64,000 nucleotides of DNA from Tenacibaculum sp. SZ-18. GTDB lineage: Bacteria > Bacteroidota > Bacteroidia > Flavobacteriales > Flavobacteriaceae. Positions within the stretch are counted from its first letter, which is position 1; each line of letters opens with the position of its first letter. The notes below the pieces were generated by a model that saw nothing but the letters and a program-made list of their open reading frames with translations, did no database searches and had not been told where the DNA came from. This document shows, piece after piece, positions 50,897-60,263 of this stretch. The DNA lies in assembly GCF_002813915.1 (NCBI RefSeq), contig NZ_CP019335.1, positions 1,471,777 through 1,535,776 on the forward strand, given 5' to 3'. The position numbers were made by a program, and so were the translations under genes.

Positions 50897-53203
50897 ATGA
50901 ATCAAGATTATATAATACCACATGAATGGTCAATTATCGAAGAAGGATTTAATGAAAGCAGAGTAAAATCTTCAGAAAGTTTATTTAGTATAGGTAACGG
51001 AGCCATGGGGCAACGTGCAAATTTTGAAGAAAAGTATTCTGGTGAAACTTTTCAAGGAAGTTATATAGCAGGTGTTTATTATCCAGACAAAACAAGAGTA
51101 GGATGGTGGAAAAATGGATACCCTGAATATTTTGCAAAAGTACTTAATGCTCCAAATTGGATTGGAATCAACGTATTTGTTAACGAAATTCAATTAGACT
51201 TACATACATGTAAAAAGATTGTTGATTTCCGACGTGAATTGAATATGAAAGAGGGTTGGTTGTCGAGAAGTTTCAAAGCGACCTTAGTAAATGATATTAT
51301 CGTTGAAGTAGAAACAAAACGTTTTTTAAGTATCGATTTAGATGAAGTTGGTGCTATTGAATATAATGTAACTCCAATTGCAAATGATGTTGAAATTACC
51401 TTTCAACCTTATCTTGATAGTGGGATCCATAATGAGGATAGTAACTGGGATGATCAATTCTGGAATACTACTAATGTATTAGAAGATTCTTCACAGGCAT
51501 TTATAGAAGCACATACGATGAAAACTAATTTTCATACGTGTACTTTTATGGAGTCTAAGGTTTTCGTGAATGGCAAAGAACAAAGTTCACTTCCAAAAAC
51601 AGAATCTTCAGAAACTAAAGTTTCTTTTTACTACCCAGCTCACGTTAAAGCTAATGAAACATATACAATTCACAAATTTGGAGGATATGTTGTTGATAGA
51701 AATCATGAATCAGATAAATTAATTGTAGCTGCAAAAAACACGTTAAAGTTGGCTGTTGATTTAGGATATCAGAACCTTTTAGATCAACAAAAACAAGCTT
51801 GGGCTAACATTTGGGAAATGGCTGATATTACTATTGATGGAGATGTAAAAGCTCAACAAGGTATTCGATTTAATATTATGCAATTAAATCATACTTATTT
51901 AGGTAAGGATGCACGCTTAAATATTGGACCAAAAGGATTTACTGGAGAGAAATATGGAGGAAGTACTTATTGGGATACAGAAGCGTATTGTTTACCATTT
52001 TATATGGCAACAAAGAACCAAGAAGTTGCTAAAAGCCTTTTAACATACAGATATAACCAATTAGATAAAGCTATTGAAAATGCTGAAAGTTTAGGCTTTA
52101 CGAATGGAGCGGCATTATATCCAATGGTAACTATGAATGGTGAAGAATGTCATAATGAATGGGAAATTACTTTTGAAGAAATTCATAGAAATGGAGCTAT
52201 TGCCTTTGCTATTTTTAATTATTACAGATTTACAAATGATTACAGTTATATTCCAGAAAAAGGATTAGAAGTTCTTATTGGAATTGCACGTTTTTGGCAT
52301 CAAAGAGTGAATTTCTCAGAAGACAAGCAAAAATATGTAATGCTTGGAGTTACTGGTCCTAACGAATATGAAAACAATATAAATAATAACTGGTATACTA
52401 ATTACATCGCAAAGTGGTGTATTGATTATGCCTTAGATAACATTGAAAAGGTTAAAGAAGAATATCCTTTTGATTTTAAACGTATCGTTGAAAAAGTTAC
52501 TCTTTGTGAGGCAGAATTATCAAGTTGGAGACGAGTAGCAGAGAATATGTATTTCCCATATTCTGATAAATATGGAGTTTTTTTACAACAGGATGGTTTT
52601 TTAGATAAAGATTTAGTAACTGTTGAAAATTTAGATAAATCGCAGCGTCCAATTAATCAAAAATGGAGTTGGGATCGAATTCTTCGTTCACCTTACATTA
52701 AACAAGCAGATGTTTTACAAGGATTTTACTTCTTCGAAGATCATTTCTCTACAGAAGAACTTGAAAAGCATTTTGATTTCTATGAACCATTTACAGTTCA
52801 TGAAAGTTCACTTTCTCCTTGTGTTCACAGTATTCAAGCTGCTAAACTAGGAAGAATGGACCAAGCCTATACATTCTATTTAAGAACTTCTCGTTTAGAT
52901 CTAGATGATTACAACAAAGAAGTAGAAGAAGGTCTTCATATCACCTCTATGGCAGGAACTTGGATGAGTATTGTTGAAGGTTTTGGTGGAATGAGAGTTG
53001 AAGAAGGAAGTTTAAGCTTTACGCCACAAATTCCAAAACAATGGAAAGGTTATTCTTTTAAAGTGAATTTTAGAAATCAAGTTTTAAAAGTAATCGTAAA
53101 CCAAGGTAAGACTCATTTTGAATTAGATGGTGATAATGAGTTACATATTAAAGTAAATGGTGAAAGTATTACTATTTCTCCAAATAACTTAGTAACGGTT
53201 TAA
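50897..53203 (+). CDS. GH65 maltose phosphorylase
   Basis: The 768-residue cytoplasmic protein has the three-domain GH65 layout: N-terminal beta-sandwich (about 1-265), (alpha/alpha)6 barrel (about 300-690) and a small C-terminal beta domain. Signatures are NGAMGQRANFEE, GSTYWDTEAY and LGVTGPNEYENN, whose Glu490 aligns with the general acid. It splits maltose with phosphate to glucose and beta-glucose-1-phosphate, which the adjacent PgmB uses. Trehalose or kojibiose phosphorylase activity is possible in this family; the starch-type neighbours favour maltose. No signal peptide is present. Confidence 0.93.
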   Translation: MNQDYIIPHEWSIIEEGFNESRVKSSESLFSIGNGAMGQRANFEEKYSGETFQGSYIAGVYYPDKTRVGWWKNGYPEYFAKVLNAPNWIGINVFVNEIQLDLHTCKKIVDFRRELNMKEGWLSRSFKATLVNDIIVEVETKRFLSIDLDEVGAIEYNVTPIANDVEITFQPYLDSGIHNEDSNWDDQFWNTTNVLEDSSQAFIEAHTMKTNFHTCTFMESKVFVNGKEQSSLPKTESSETKVSFYYPAHVKANETYTIHKFGGYVVDRNHESDKLIVAAKNTLKLAVDLGYQNLLDQQKQAWANIWEMADITIDGDVKAQQGIRFNIMQLNHTYLGKDARLNIGPKGFTGEKYGGSTYWDTEAYCLPFYMATKNQEVAKSLLTYRYNQLDKAIENAESLGFTNGAALYPMVTMNGEECHNEWEITFEEIHRNGAIAFAIFNYYRFTNDYSYIPEKGLEVLIGIARFWHQRVNFSEDKQKYVMLGVTGPNEYENNINNNWYTNYIAKWCIDYALDNIEKVKEEYPFDFKRIVEKVTLCEAELSSWRRVAENMYFPYSDKYGVFLQQDGFLDKDLVTVENLDKSQRPINQKWSWDRILRSPYIKQADVLQGFYFFEDHFSTEELEKHFDFYEPFTVHESSLSPCVHSIQAAKLGRMDQAYTFYLRTSRLDLDDYNKEVEEGLHITSMAGTWMSIVEGFGGMRVEEGSLSFTPQIPKQWKGYSFKVNFRNQVLKVIVNQGKTHFELDGDNELHIKVNGESITISPNNLVTV

Positions 53204-53233
53204 ATAACAAACTAAAAGAACATTAAAAATATT

Positions 53234-55171
53234 ATGAAACGAATCGTTTTAGCATCAGCAATAGTAATCATATTTTTAATGTTATCTTGTGAGAAAAAGA
53301 CAACTAAGTCTTTTACTTATAAATCAATAATAGTTGAAGCGAATGAAATAGAGAAAATCGAGCCGCCTTTTTGGTGGGCAGGTTTTAAAAATAATTCGCT
53401 TCAACTTTTGGTAAAACATCCAAATATTTCAAATTATAGTGTAGAAATTCTTAATGAAGATATTTACTTAGAAAAAATTAATAAAGCAGATAGTCCTAAT
53501 TATTTGTTTTTAGATTTATTAATTAAAAATTCAGCAACTCCGGGCAAGTTTAATATCCTTTTCAAAGCAAAAGATGGAGAGAAACTGACTCAAACATATG
53601 AACTGAAAAAAAGAACTAAAAAATCGGAAGATTTTATAGGTTTCAATAGTTCAGATGCAATTTATTTAATAACACCTGATAGATTCAGGAATGCCAATCC
53701 AAAAAATGATTCTTTTAATAATTTAAACGAAAAAGGTATCAATAGAAATGATAATTATGCTCGACATGGTGGTGATATTGAAGGAATTGCTCGCGGACTT
53801 AAATATATCATGGATTTGGGTTTTACTGCAGTTTGGTCTTCACCGTTGTTGACTAATAATATGCCTAATGGTTCTTACCATGGATATGCGATTACTGATT
53901 ATTATCAAGTTGACCCTAGATTTGGAACTTTAGATGAGTATAAACAATTGGCATTAGGTTTTCAAAGAACCAAAATGAAGCTCATCATGGATCAAGTTGC
54001 AAACCATTGTGGATTAGAACATTGGTGGATGAAAGATTTACCATTTAAAGATTGGGTGAATTATCAAGAATATTATGAGAAAAACAAAGAAAATTGGAGT
54101 AGTGAAATAGTAAAACATTCATCTCACAGGAGAACGATAAATCAAGATATTTACGCATCAACAACTGATAAAAAAGAAATGACAGATGGCTGGTTTGTAA
54201 AAGGAATGCCTGATTTAAATCAAAGAAACCCTTTTATGGCTAAGTACCTTATTCAAAACAGTATTTGGTGGATTGAGTTTCTTGAACTTGGAGGAATTCG
54301 TCAAGATACTTATCCTTATCCGGATAAAGATTTCATGAGTGATTGGGCAGGCGCCATTATGAAAGAATATCCAAATTTTAATATTGTAGGAGAGGAATGG
54401 TCTTCAAACCCATTATTAATTGGATATTGGCAAGATGGTCAACAAAATACAGATTGTTATGATTCTAATCTACGTTCTACAATGGATTTTGCCATGCAAG
54501 AAAAAATTGTTGCTGGTTTAAAAAATACGGAAACATGGGGGACTGGTTTAAAAGAAATCTATGTTGCTTTGGCTAATGATTTTCATTATAAACGTCCTCT
54601 AGACATCATGGTTTTTCCTGATAATCATGATATGAGTAGAATATTTACTCAGTTAGATGGGGATATTACCAACACAAAAATGGCACTAAGCTATTTAGCA
54701 GTTATTCCAAGAATTTTTCAAATGTATTACGGAACCGAAATTTTGATGAATGATTTCGATAAACCTGGTGATCACGGATTAATTAGAACTGATTTTCCAG
54801 GTGGTTGGAAAGGTGATTCAGTGAACGCTTTTACAGGTGAAAATTTGGCTTCAGAAAAAAAAGAAATGCAAACGTATATTTCTAAATTAATGAATTTTAG
54901 AAAGTACTCTAAGGCAATCCATAATGGTAAAACAATGCATTTTGCACCAGAAAATAACACATACATTTTATCAAGATACACTGATGATGAATCTATCGTT
55001 CATATTTTAAACAAAAATGAAAAGCCTTTTGATTTAAAACTAGATAGATTCAAAGAATTAGGATTAGACGGTAAAGTCTTGAAAAATGTTTTTACAGGAG
55101 AAACAATAACTTGGTCAAATACACTAACTTTAAATCATAAAGGAAGTTATTTATTTACAACTAAATTATAA
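53234..55171 (+). CDS. GH13 lipoprotein, cyclomaltodextrinase/neopullulanase type (SusA-like)
   Basis: The 645-residue protein has a lipoprotein signal (Cys19 in MLSCEKK). A cyclomaltodextrinase N-terminal domain lies at about 30-125 (IEKIEPPFWWAGFKNNSLQL). The GH13 barrel (about 135-550) has LGGIRQDTYPYPDK (Asp358), NIVGEEWSS (Glu387) and FPDNHDMSRIF (Asp466), and a small C-terminal domain follows. The QDTYPY nucleophile motif and this domain order fit Bacteroidota neopullulanase/cyclomaltodextrinase. It probably trims imported oligosaccharides in the periplasm. The next gene follows after 3 bp. Confidence 0.93.
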   Translation: MKRIVLASAIVIIFLMLSCEKKTTKSFTYKSIIVEANEIEKIEPPFWWAGFKNNSLQLLVKHPNISNYSVEILNEDIYLEKINKADSPNYLFLDLLIKNSATPGKFNILFKAKDGEKLTQTYELKKRTKKSEDFIGFNSSDAIYLITPDRFRNANPKNDSFNNLNEKGINRNDNYARHGGDIEGIARGLKYIMDLGFTAVWSSPLLTNNMPNGSYHGYAITDYYQVDPRFGTLDEYKQLALGFQRTKMKLIMDQVANHCGLEHWWMKDLPFKDWVNYQEYYEKNKENWSSEIVKHSSHRRTINQDIYASTTDKKEMTDGWFVKGMPDLNQRNPFMAKYLIQNSIWWIEFLELGGIRQDTYPYPDKDFMSDWAGAIMKEYPNFNIVGEEWSSNPLLIGYWQDGQQNTDCYDSNLRSTMDFAMQEKIVAGLKNTETWGTGLKEIYVALANDFHYKRPLDIMVFPDNHDMSRIFTQLDGDITNTKMALSYLAVIPRIFQMYYGTEILMNDFDKPGDHGLIRTDFPGGWKGDSVNAFTGENLASEKKEMQTYISKLMNFRKYSKAIHNGKTMHFAPENNTYILSRYTDDESIVHILNKNEKPFDLKLDRFKELGLDGKVLKNVFTGETITWSNTLTLNHKGSYLFTTKL

Positions 55172-55174
55172 TCT

Positions 55175-56152
55175 ATGAAATTATTAAAAATCAGTATTTG
55201 TTTAAGTTTATTTATGGTCGCTTGTAAAAATAAAAGTGACGACGCTAAAAAGAATACTGAGTCAATAGTGGTTGAAAAGCCAACTGTAAAGTTTAATCCT
55301 GTTGATAATGTAGAATTATCAGGAGGTACGTTATATCGAGCAGAATTATTCCCTTCTAGTTATATTACACCACGTCCAGTTGATGTTTGGTTACCTGATA
55401 ATTATTCTGCTGATAAAAAATATAACGTTCTATATATGCATGATGGACAAATGTTGTTTGACGCAAAAACAACCTGGAACAAACAAGAGTGGAAAGTAGA
55501 TGAATGGGCTACAAACCTTCAAAAGGAAGGGAAAGTTAAAGACTTTATTGTGGTAGCAATTCATAATATTAGCAATATTCGCTGGTTAGATTTATTTCCG
55601 AAGAAAGCTTTTGATTTTATAGACGCACAAAAGCAAGCCGAATTGAAAAGTATTCCAATGGCTGTTGAGTTTAAATTAAGCGGAGATGATTATTTACGTT
55701 TCTTGGTAAATGAGTTGAAACCATTAATCGATGAGAAATACTCTGTGTATACTGATAAAGAACACACATTTGTTATGGGTTCGAGTATGGGAGGTTTAAT
55801 GTCAATGTATGCAATAAGTGAATATCCTACTATTTTCGGAGGTGCGGCTTGTATTTCAACACACTGGATTGGTTCAATGCCAATGGCAGATAACCCATAT
55901 CCAAAAGCAATTTTCGAATACATGAAAATTAATTTACCTGAATCGAAAGATCAAAAGTTATACTTTGATTATGGTGATAAAACATTGGATGCGTATTATC
56001 CAAAATATGCTTCTCAAGTTGATGAAATTTTGGAATCTAAAGGATACAACGAAATAAATTCTAAAAACATATTTTTTGAAGGAGCCGATCACTCTGAGAA
56101 CTCTTGGAATGTAAGATTAGATCAGCCTTTAACCTTTTTATTGGGGATATAA
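55175..56152 (+). CDS. Esterase-D-like alpha/beta hydrolase lipoprotein
   Basis: The 325-residue protein has a lipoprotein signal (Cys17 in SLFMVACKNK). The putative esterase fold has PRPVDVWLPDNYSADKKYNV, LYMHDGQMLFD, the nucleophile elbow FVMGSSMGGLMSMYA (Ser in GSSMGG, near 203), and a late Asp/His pair (YFDYGDKTLDAYY, FFEGADHSENSW). Similar proteins occur in flavobacterial glucan loci, where they may remove acyl groups from the glycan; the actual substrate is unknown. It lies between two glycosidase genes in the same unit (3 bp and 24 bp gaps). Confidence 0.88.
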   Translation: MKLLKISICLSLFMVACKNKSDDAKKNTESIVVEKPTVKFNPVDNVELSGGTLYRAELFPSSYITPRPVDVWLPDNYSADKKYNVLYMHDGQMLFDAKTTWNKQEWKVDEWATNLQKEGKVKDFIVVAIHNISNIRWLDLFPKKAFDFIDAQKQAELKSIPMAVEFKLSGDDYLRFLVNELKPLIDEKYSVYTDKEHTFVMGSSMGGLMSMYAISEYPTIFGGAACISTHWIGSMPMADNPYPKAIFEYMKINLPESKDQKLYFDYGDKTLDAYYPKYASQVDEILESKGYNEINSKNIFFEGADHSENSWNVRLDQPLTFLLGI

Positions 56153-56176
56153 TCTCAAATTTAGCTTAACTAAAAC

Positions 56177-58600
56177 ATGAAACGTATTTATTTATTTCTG
56201 ATATCGTTAGTCTTCACTATTACGATAAATAGTCAAAATTCTGAAAGAAAATATATATCTCATAATGAAGAAAATGGCATTTTTTCAGTAACTACAAATG
56301 ATGGTAAATACGTTTTTCAATTCTTTAATTCTGAAATATTACAAACTAGTTTTGTTCCGAATGGAGAGGAATTAATTGATGATTCCCATGCTGTAATCAT
56401 CAAACCTAGAAAAGTAAAAATCAGCTATAAATATGTAGGAAATACAATTTCTTTCGGAACAAAAGATCTTGTCATTAATGTTTTAACTAAACCTTTTCAA
56501 ATTTCTTACACCTACAGAGGAAAGAACTTAATATCAGAGAGGAGAGGATATTTTAAAAGTGAACATGAACCTATGGAGATGGTAAGTGGTAATATTATTG
56601 CTGATCAAACGGAGAAAATTGAGTTCAATATTACCAAAGATGAAGTTTTATTTGGTGGAGGAGCAAGAGCTTTAGGAATGAATCGTAGAGGAAATCGACT
56701 ACCGTTGTTTAATAGAGCACATTACGGATATGAATCGGATTCTAAATTGATGAATTATACAATGCCAATTGTTATTTCTTCTAAAAAGTATATGCTTCAT
56801 TTTGATAATGCACCCGTAGGATATTTAGATTTAGATAGTAAGGATAATAACACTCTAACTTATGAAACTATCTCAGGAAGAAAAACGTATCAAATTATCG
56901 TTGGTGATTCATGGTTAGATTTAATAAAAAACTACACGAATTTGACTGGTAAACAACCTTTGCCTCCAAGATGGGCATTAGGTAACTTTTCAAGTAGATT
57001 TGGCTATCATTCAGATACAGAAACAAGATCAACTATTCAGAAGTTTAAGGATTATAAAATTCCTGTAGATGCGGTAATTCTAGATTTATATTGGTTTGGA
57101 AAAGACATCAAGGGAACCATGGGGAATTTAGAAGTTTATAAAGACTCTTTTCCAGATATGAAACAAATGGTTTCAGACTTCAAAAAGGATGGTGTAAAAA
57201 CCGTTCTAATTACCGAACCGTTTGTATTAACAACATCAAAAAAATGGAATGAAGCAGTTGAGAAAGATGTTTTGGCTAAAGATACTCTTGGCAAGCCATT
57301 TAAATTTGATTTCTACTTTGGAAATACAGGATTAGTAGATATTTATAATCCAAAAGGAAAAGATTGGTTCTGGAATATTTATAAAGATATTGCCAATCTT
57401 GGTGTAAAAGGTTTATGGGGAGATTTAGGTGAACCAGAAGTTCATCCTCACAAACTATTACATGCTACAGGAACAGCAAATGAAGTTCACAATATTTATG
57501 GTCACGATTGGGCAAGATTAATACAGGAAGGGTATGCTAAAGAATTCCCAAATGAACGTCCATTTATTTTAATGCGTGCTGGTTACTCAGGTTCTCAACG
57601 TTTTGGTTTAATTCCCTGGTCTGGAGATGTAAATCGTTCTTGGGGAGGACTACAAAGTCAACCTGAAATTAGTTTACAAATGGGAATACAAGGATTAGGA
57701 TATATGCATTCAGATTTAGGAGGTTTTGCTGGTGCAAATTTAGATGATGAGTTGTATACTCGTTGGTTGCAATATGGAGTTTTCCAACCCATTTTCCGAC
57801 CACATGCTCAGGAAGAAGTTCCTAGTGAACCTGTTTTTAGAGAAAGTCGAGTAAGAGAATTGGCTAAAAAATCTATTGAATTACGTTATCAATTACTTCC
57901 TTATAATTATCACTTAGCTTACGAAAACCATTCAGAAGGAAAACCGTTGATGCGTCCTTTGTTTTTTGAAGATTCAAGTATGGATTTATTTGAGAATTCA
58001 AAAAGTTATTTGTGGGGAAATGATTTTTTAATCACTCCAATTTTAAATTCTGGGGCAAAAGAAGTAGAAGTTTATTTTCCAAAGAATACAACATGGTTTA
58101 ATTTTTATACAGATGAAATTATAACTATCAAGACCTCTCAAAAGGAAAAAACTATAGAAACCTCAATTCCAACATTTGTAAGAGCGGGAAGTTTTATTCC
58201 TATGATTGATGTAATTCAAAATACAGATGAATATTCATTAAACAACTTCAAGTTACATTATTATCATCACAAATCTATCGAAAATAGTGAACGAAATTTA
58301 TTCAATGATGATGGAAACACTAATAAGTCAATAGAGAAAGAAAATTATGAACTAATGCTTTTTGAATCGAAGGTTTCAAATAAGAAATTAAGCTTCAAGT
58401 TTACTTCAAAATCTGGTGAAAATTATAAAGCCTCATCTAGAGAAATCGAATTCATAATTCATAACATAACAAAACAACCTAAGAAGGTTAAAGTTCAAGG
58501 AAAAAGAGTTGATTTCAACTGGAATTCAACATCTAATGAGCTTAGAATTCCATTTACTTGGAAACAAAACGAACAAACTAAATTAACTATAAAATTATAG
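56177..58600 (+). CDS. GH31 alpha-glucosidase
   Basis: The 807-residue protein has a Sec signal peptide (MKRIYLFLISLVFTITINSQ) and a GH31 layout: N-terminal beta domain, (beta/alpha)8 barrel (about 265-620) and C-terminal beta domains. The nucleophile is Asp416 in GLWGDLGEPEVH, and the acid/base Asp484 is in IPWSGDVNRSWGGLQSQ. It removes glucose from alpha-linked oligosaccharide ends, possibly alpha-1,6 as well as alpha-1,4. The signal has no lipobox Cys, so it is probably soluble in the periplasm, unlike its lipoprotein neighbours. It sits 1 bp before the next GH13 gene. Confidence 0.94.
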   Translation: MKRIYLFLISLVFTITINSQNSERKYISHNEENGIFSVTTNDGKYVFQFFNSEILQTSFVPNGEELIDDSHAVIIKPRKVKISYKYVGNTISFGTKDLVINVLTKPFQISYTYRGKNLISERRGYFKSEHEPMEMVSGNIIADQTEKIEFNITKDEVLFGGGARALGMNRRGNRLPLFNRAHYGYESDSKLMNYTMPIVISSKKYMLHFDNAPVGYLDLDSKDNNTLTYETISGRKTYQIIVGDSWLDLIKNYTNLTGKQPLPPRWALGNFSSRFGYHSDTETRSTIQKFKDYKIPVDAVILDLYWFGKDIKGTMGNLEVYKDSFPDMKQMVSDFKKDGVKTVLITEPFVLTTSKKWNEAVEKDVLAKDTLGKPFKFDFYFGNTGLVDIYNPKGKDWFWNIYKDIANLGVKGLWGDLGEPEVHPHKLLHATGTANEVHNIYGHDWARLIQEGYAKEFPNERPFILMRAGYSGSQRFGLIPWSGDVNRSWGGLQSQPEISLQMGIQGLGYMHSDLGGFAGANLDDELYTRWLQYGVFQPIFRPHAQEEVPSEPVFRESRVRELAKKSIELRYQLLPYNYHLAYENHSEGKPLMRPLFFEDSSMDLFENSKSYLWGNDFLITPILNSGAKEVEVYFPKNTTWFNFYTDEIITIKTSQKEKTIETSIPTFVRAGSFIPMIDVIQNTDEYSLNNFKLHYYHHKSIENSERNLFNDDGNTNKSIEKENYELMLFESKVSNKKLSFKFTSKSGENYKASSREIEFIIHNITKQPKKVKVQGKRVDFNWNSTSNELRIPFTWKQNEQTKLTIKL

Positions 58601-58601
58601 T

Positions 58602-60260
58602 ATGAGAAGAGTCATATTACTGGTCGTTACAGGTTTATTATTACAAAGTTGTAAAGGTCAAAAAGAGGAAGTAGTATTAGAAAAGAAAGAAACACCTTTT
58701 TATTGGGAGGCTGCAAATGTGTATTTTTTATTAACAGATAGATTTAATAACGGAGATAAAACAAACGATATAAATTTTGACAGAACTAAGGAAACTGGAA
58801 AGTTACGTGGTTTCGAAGGTGGTGATTTAAAAGGAATTACGGAAAAAATAAATCAAGGTTATTTTACTGATTTAGGAATCAATGCCATTTGGATGACTCC
58901 AATTGTGGAACAAATACATGGTGGAACTGATGAAGGTACAGGAGTTACCTATGGTTTTCATGGATATTGGACTAAAGATTGGACAGCTATTGATCCGAAT
59001 TATGGGACAAAAGAAGATTTGAATAATCTTGTTGAAGCTGCTCATAGCAAAGGAATCAGGATATTGTTAGATGCTGTAATAAATCACACAGGTCCAGTTA
59101 CAGAGAAAGATCCTGTTTGGCCTTCTGAATGGGTTAGAACTGAACCTCAATGTAAATACGACAACTACGAAAATACCGTTACCTGTACATTGGTAAAGAA
59201 TTTACCAGATATTAAGACTGAGAGTAATGAAGAAGTTCAATTACCTCCTCAATTAGTTGAAAAATGGAAAGCTGAGGGAAGATATGAGCAGGAAGTGGCA
59301 GAATTGGATGAATTTTTTAAAAGAACTGGTCATCCAAGAGCTCCTCGTTTTTATATCATGAAATGGTTAACAGACTATATTACAGAATTTGGAATTGACG
59401 GTTATCGTGTTGATACGGTTAAACACACAGAAGAGTCTGTTTGGCAAGAATTTAGAAAAGAATGTGATTATGCATTTGAAACGTGGAAGAGAAATAATGC
59501 CGACAAAGTATTAGATACTAACGACTTCTATTTAGTGGGAGAAGTTTATAACTACGGAATTAGCTCGGGTAAAGCATTTGATTTTGGAGATAAAAAAGTA
59601 AATTATTTCGATAATAGTTTTAATAGCTTAATCAATTTTGAGATTAAGTGGAATGCAAAGCAAATGGCTTTAGCAGATGTTTTTAATCGTTATGATAGTC
59701 TGCTTAACACTAATTTGAAGGAGTATAGTATATTGAATTATTTGTCGTCTCATGACGATGGACAACCTTTTGATCCGAAGCGTGAATCACCATATAAAAC
59801 GGGAACAATACTATTATTAACTCCAGGAGCTTCTCAGGTTTATTATGGAGATGAATCAGCAAGAAGTCTTGTTGTCGATGGAACTATTGGAGACGCTACG
59901 TTACGTTCTAATATGAATTGGCAGGAGTTAAAAGATGATCAAGAAAAGCAGAAAGTTTTAGTTCATTGGATGAAATTAGGACAATTTAGAAAAAATCATC
60001 CATCAGTTGGTGCTGGAAAGCACAAAATGATTTCAAGAACTCCTCATGTTTTTTCTAGATCTTTTGAAAAAGGAGATTATTCTGACCAAGTTGTTATTGG
60101 TTTAGAATTACCAACAGGGGAGAAAATTATCGATGTATCTACAATATTTAAAGATGGTGATCTAATTTGTGATGCATATTCAAATAAGGAAACAGAGGTT
60201 AAAAATGGAAAAGTGAATATATCGACTATATATTCAATTGTTTTATTAGAGAAGAAATAG
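58602..60260 (+). CDS. GH13 alpha-amylase-family lipoprotein
   Basis: The 552-residue protein has a lipoprotein signal (Cys17 in LLLQSCKGQ). The GH13 barrel has YFLLTDRFNNGDKTND (a calcium-type start), IDGYRVDTVKHTEE (Asp271), LVGEVYNYG (Glu314) and YLSSHDDGQPF (Asp385), so the triad is complete. The inserted segment at about 180-245 (EPQCKYDNYENTVTC, two Cys) is longer than usual. It probably degrades maltodextrins in the periplasm or at the outer-membrane inner face. It is the third enzyme of the forward unit's glycosidase series. Confidence 0.93.
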   Translation: MRRVILLVVTGLLLQSCKGQKEEVVLEKKETPFYWEAANVYFLLTDRFNNGDKTNDINFDRTKETGKLRGFEGGDLKGITEKINQGYFTDLGINAIWMTPIVEQIHGGTDEGTGVTYGFHGYWTKDWTAIDPNYGTKEDLNNLVEAAHSKGIRILLDAVINHTGPVTEKDPVWPSEWVRTEPQCKYDNYENTVTCTLVKNLPDIKTESNEEVQLPPQLVEKWKAEGRYEQEVAELDEFFKRTGHPRAPRFYIMKWLTDYITEFGIDGYRVDTVKHTEESVWQEFRKECDYAFETWKRNNADKVLDTNDFYLVGEVYNYGISSGKAFDFGDKKVNYFDNSFNSLINFEIKWNAKQMALADVFNRYDSLLNTNLKEYSILNYLSSHDDGQPFDPKRESPYKTGTILLLTPGASQVYYGDESARSLVVDGTIGDATLRSNMNWQELKDDQEKQKVLVHWMKLGQFRKNHPSVGAGKHKMISRTPHVFSRSFEKGDYSDQVVIGLELPTGEKIIDVSTIFKDGDLICDAYSNKETEVKNGKVNISTIYSIVLLEKK

Positions 60261-60263
60261 AGA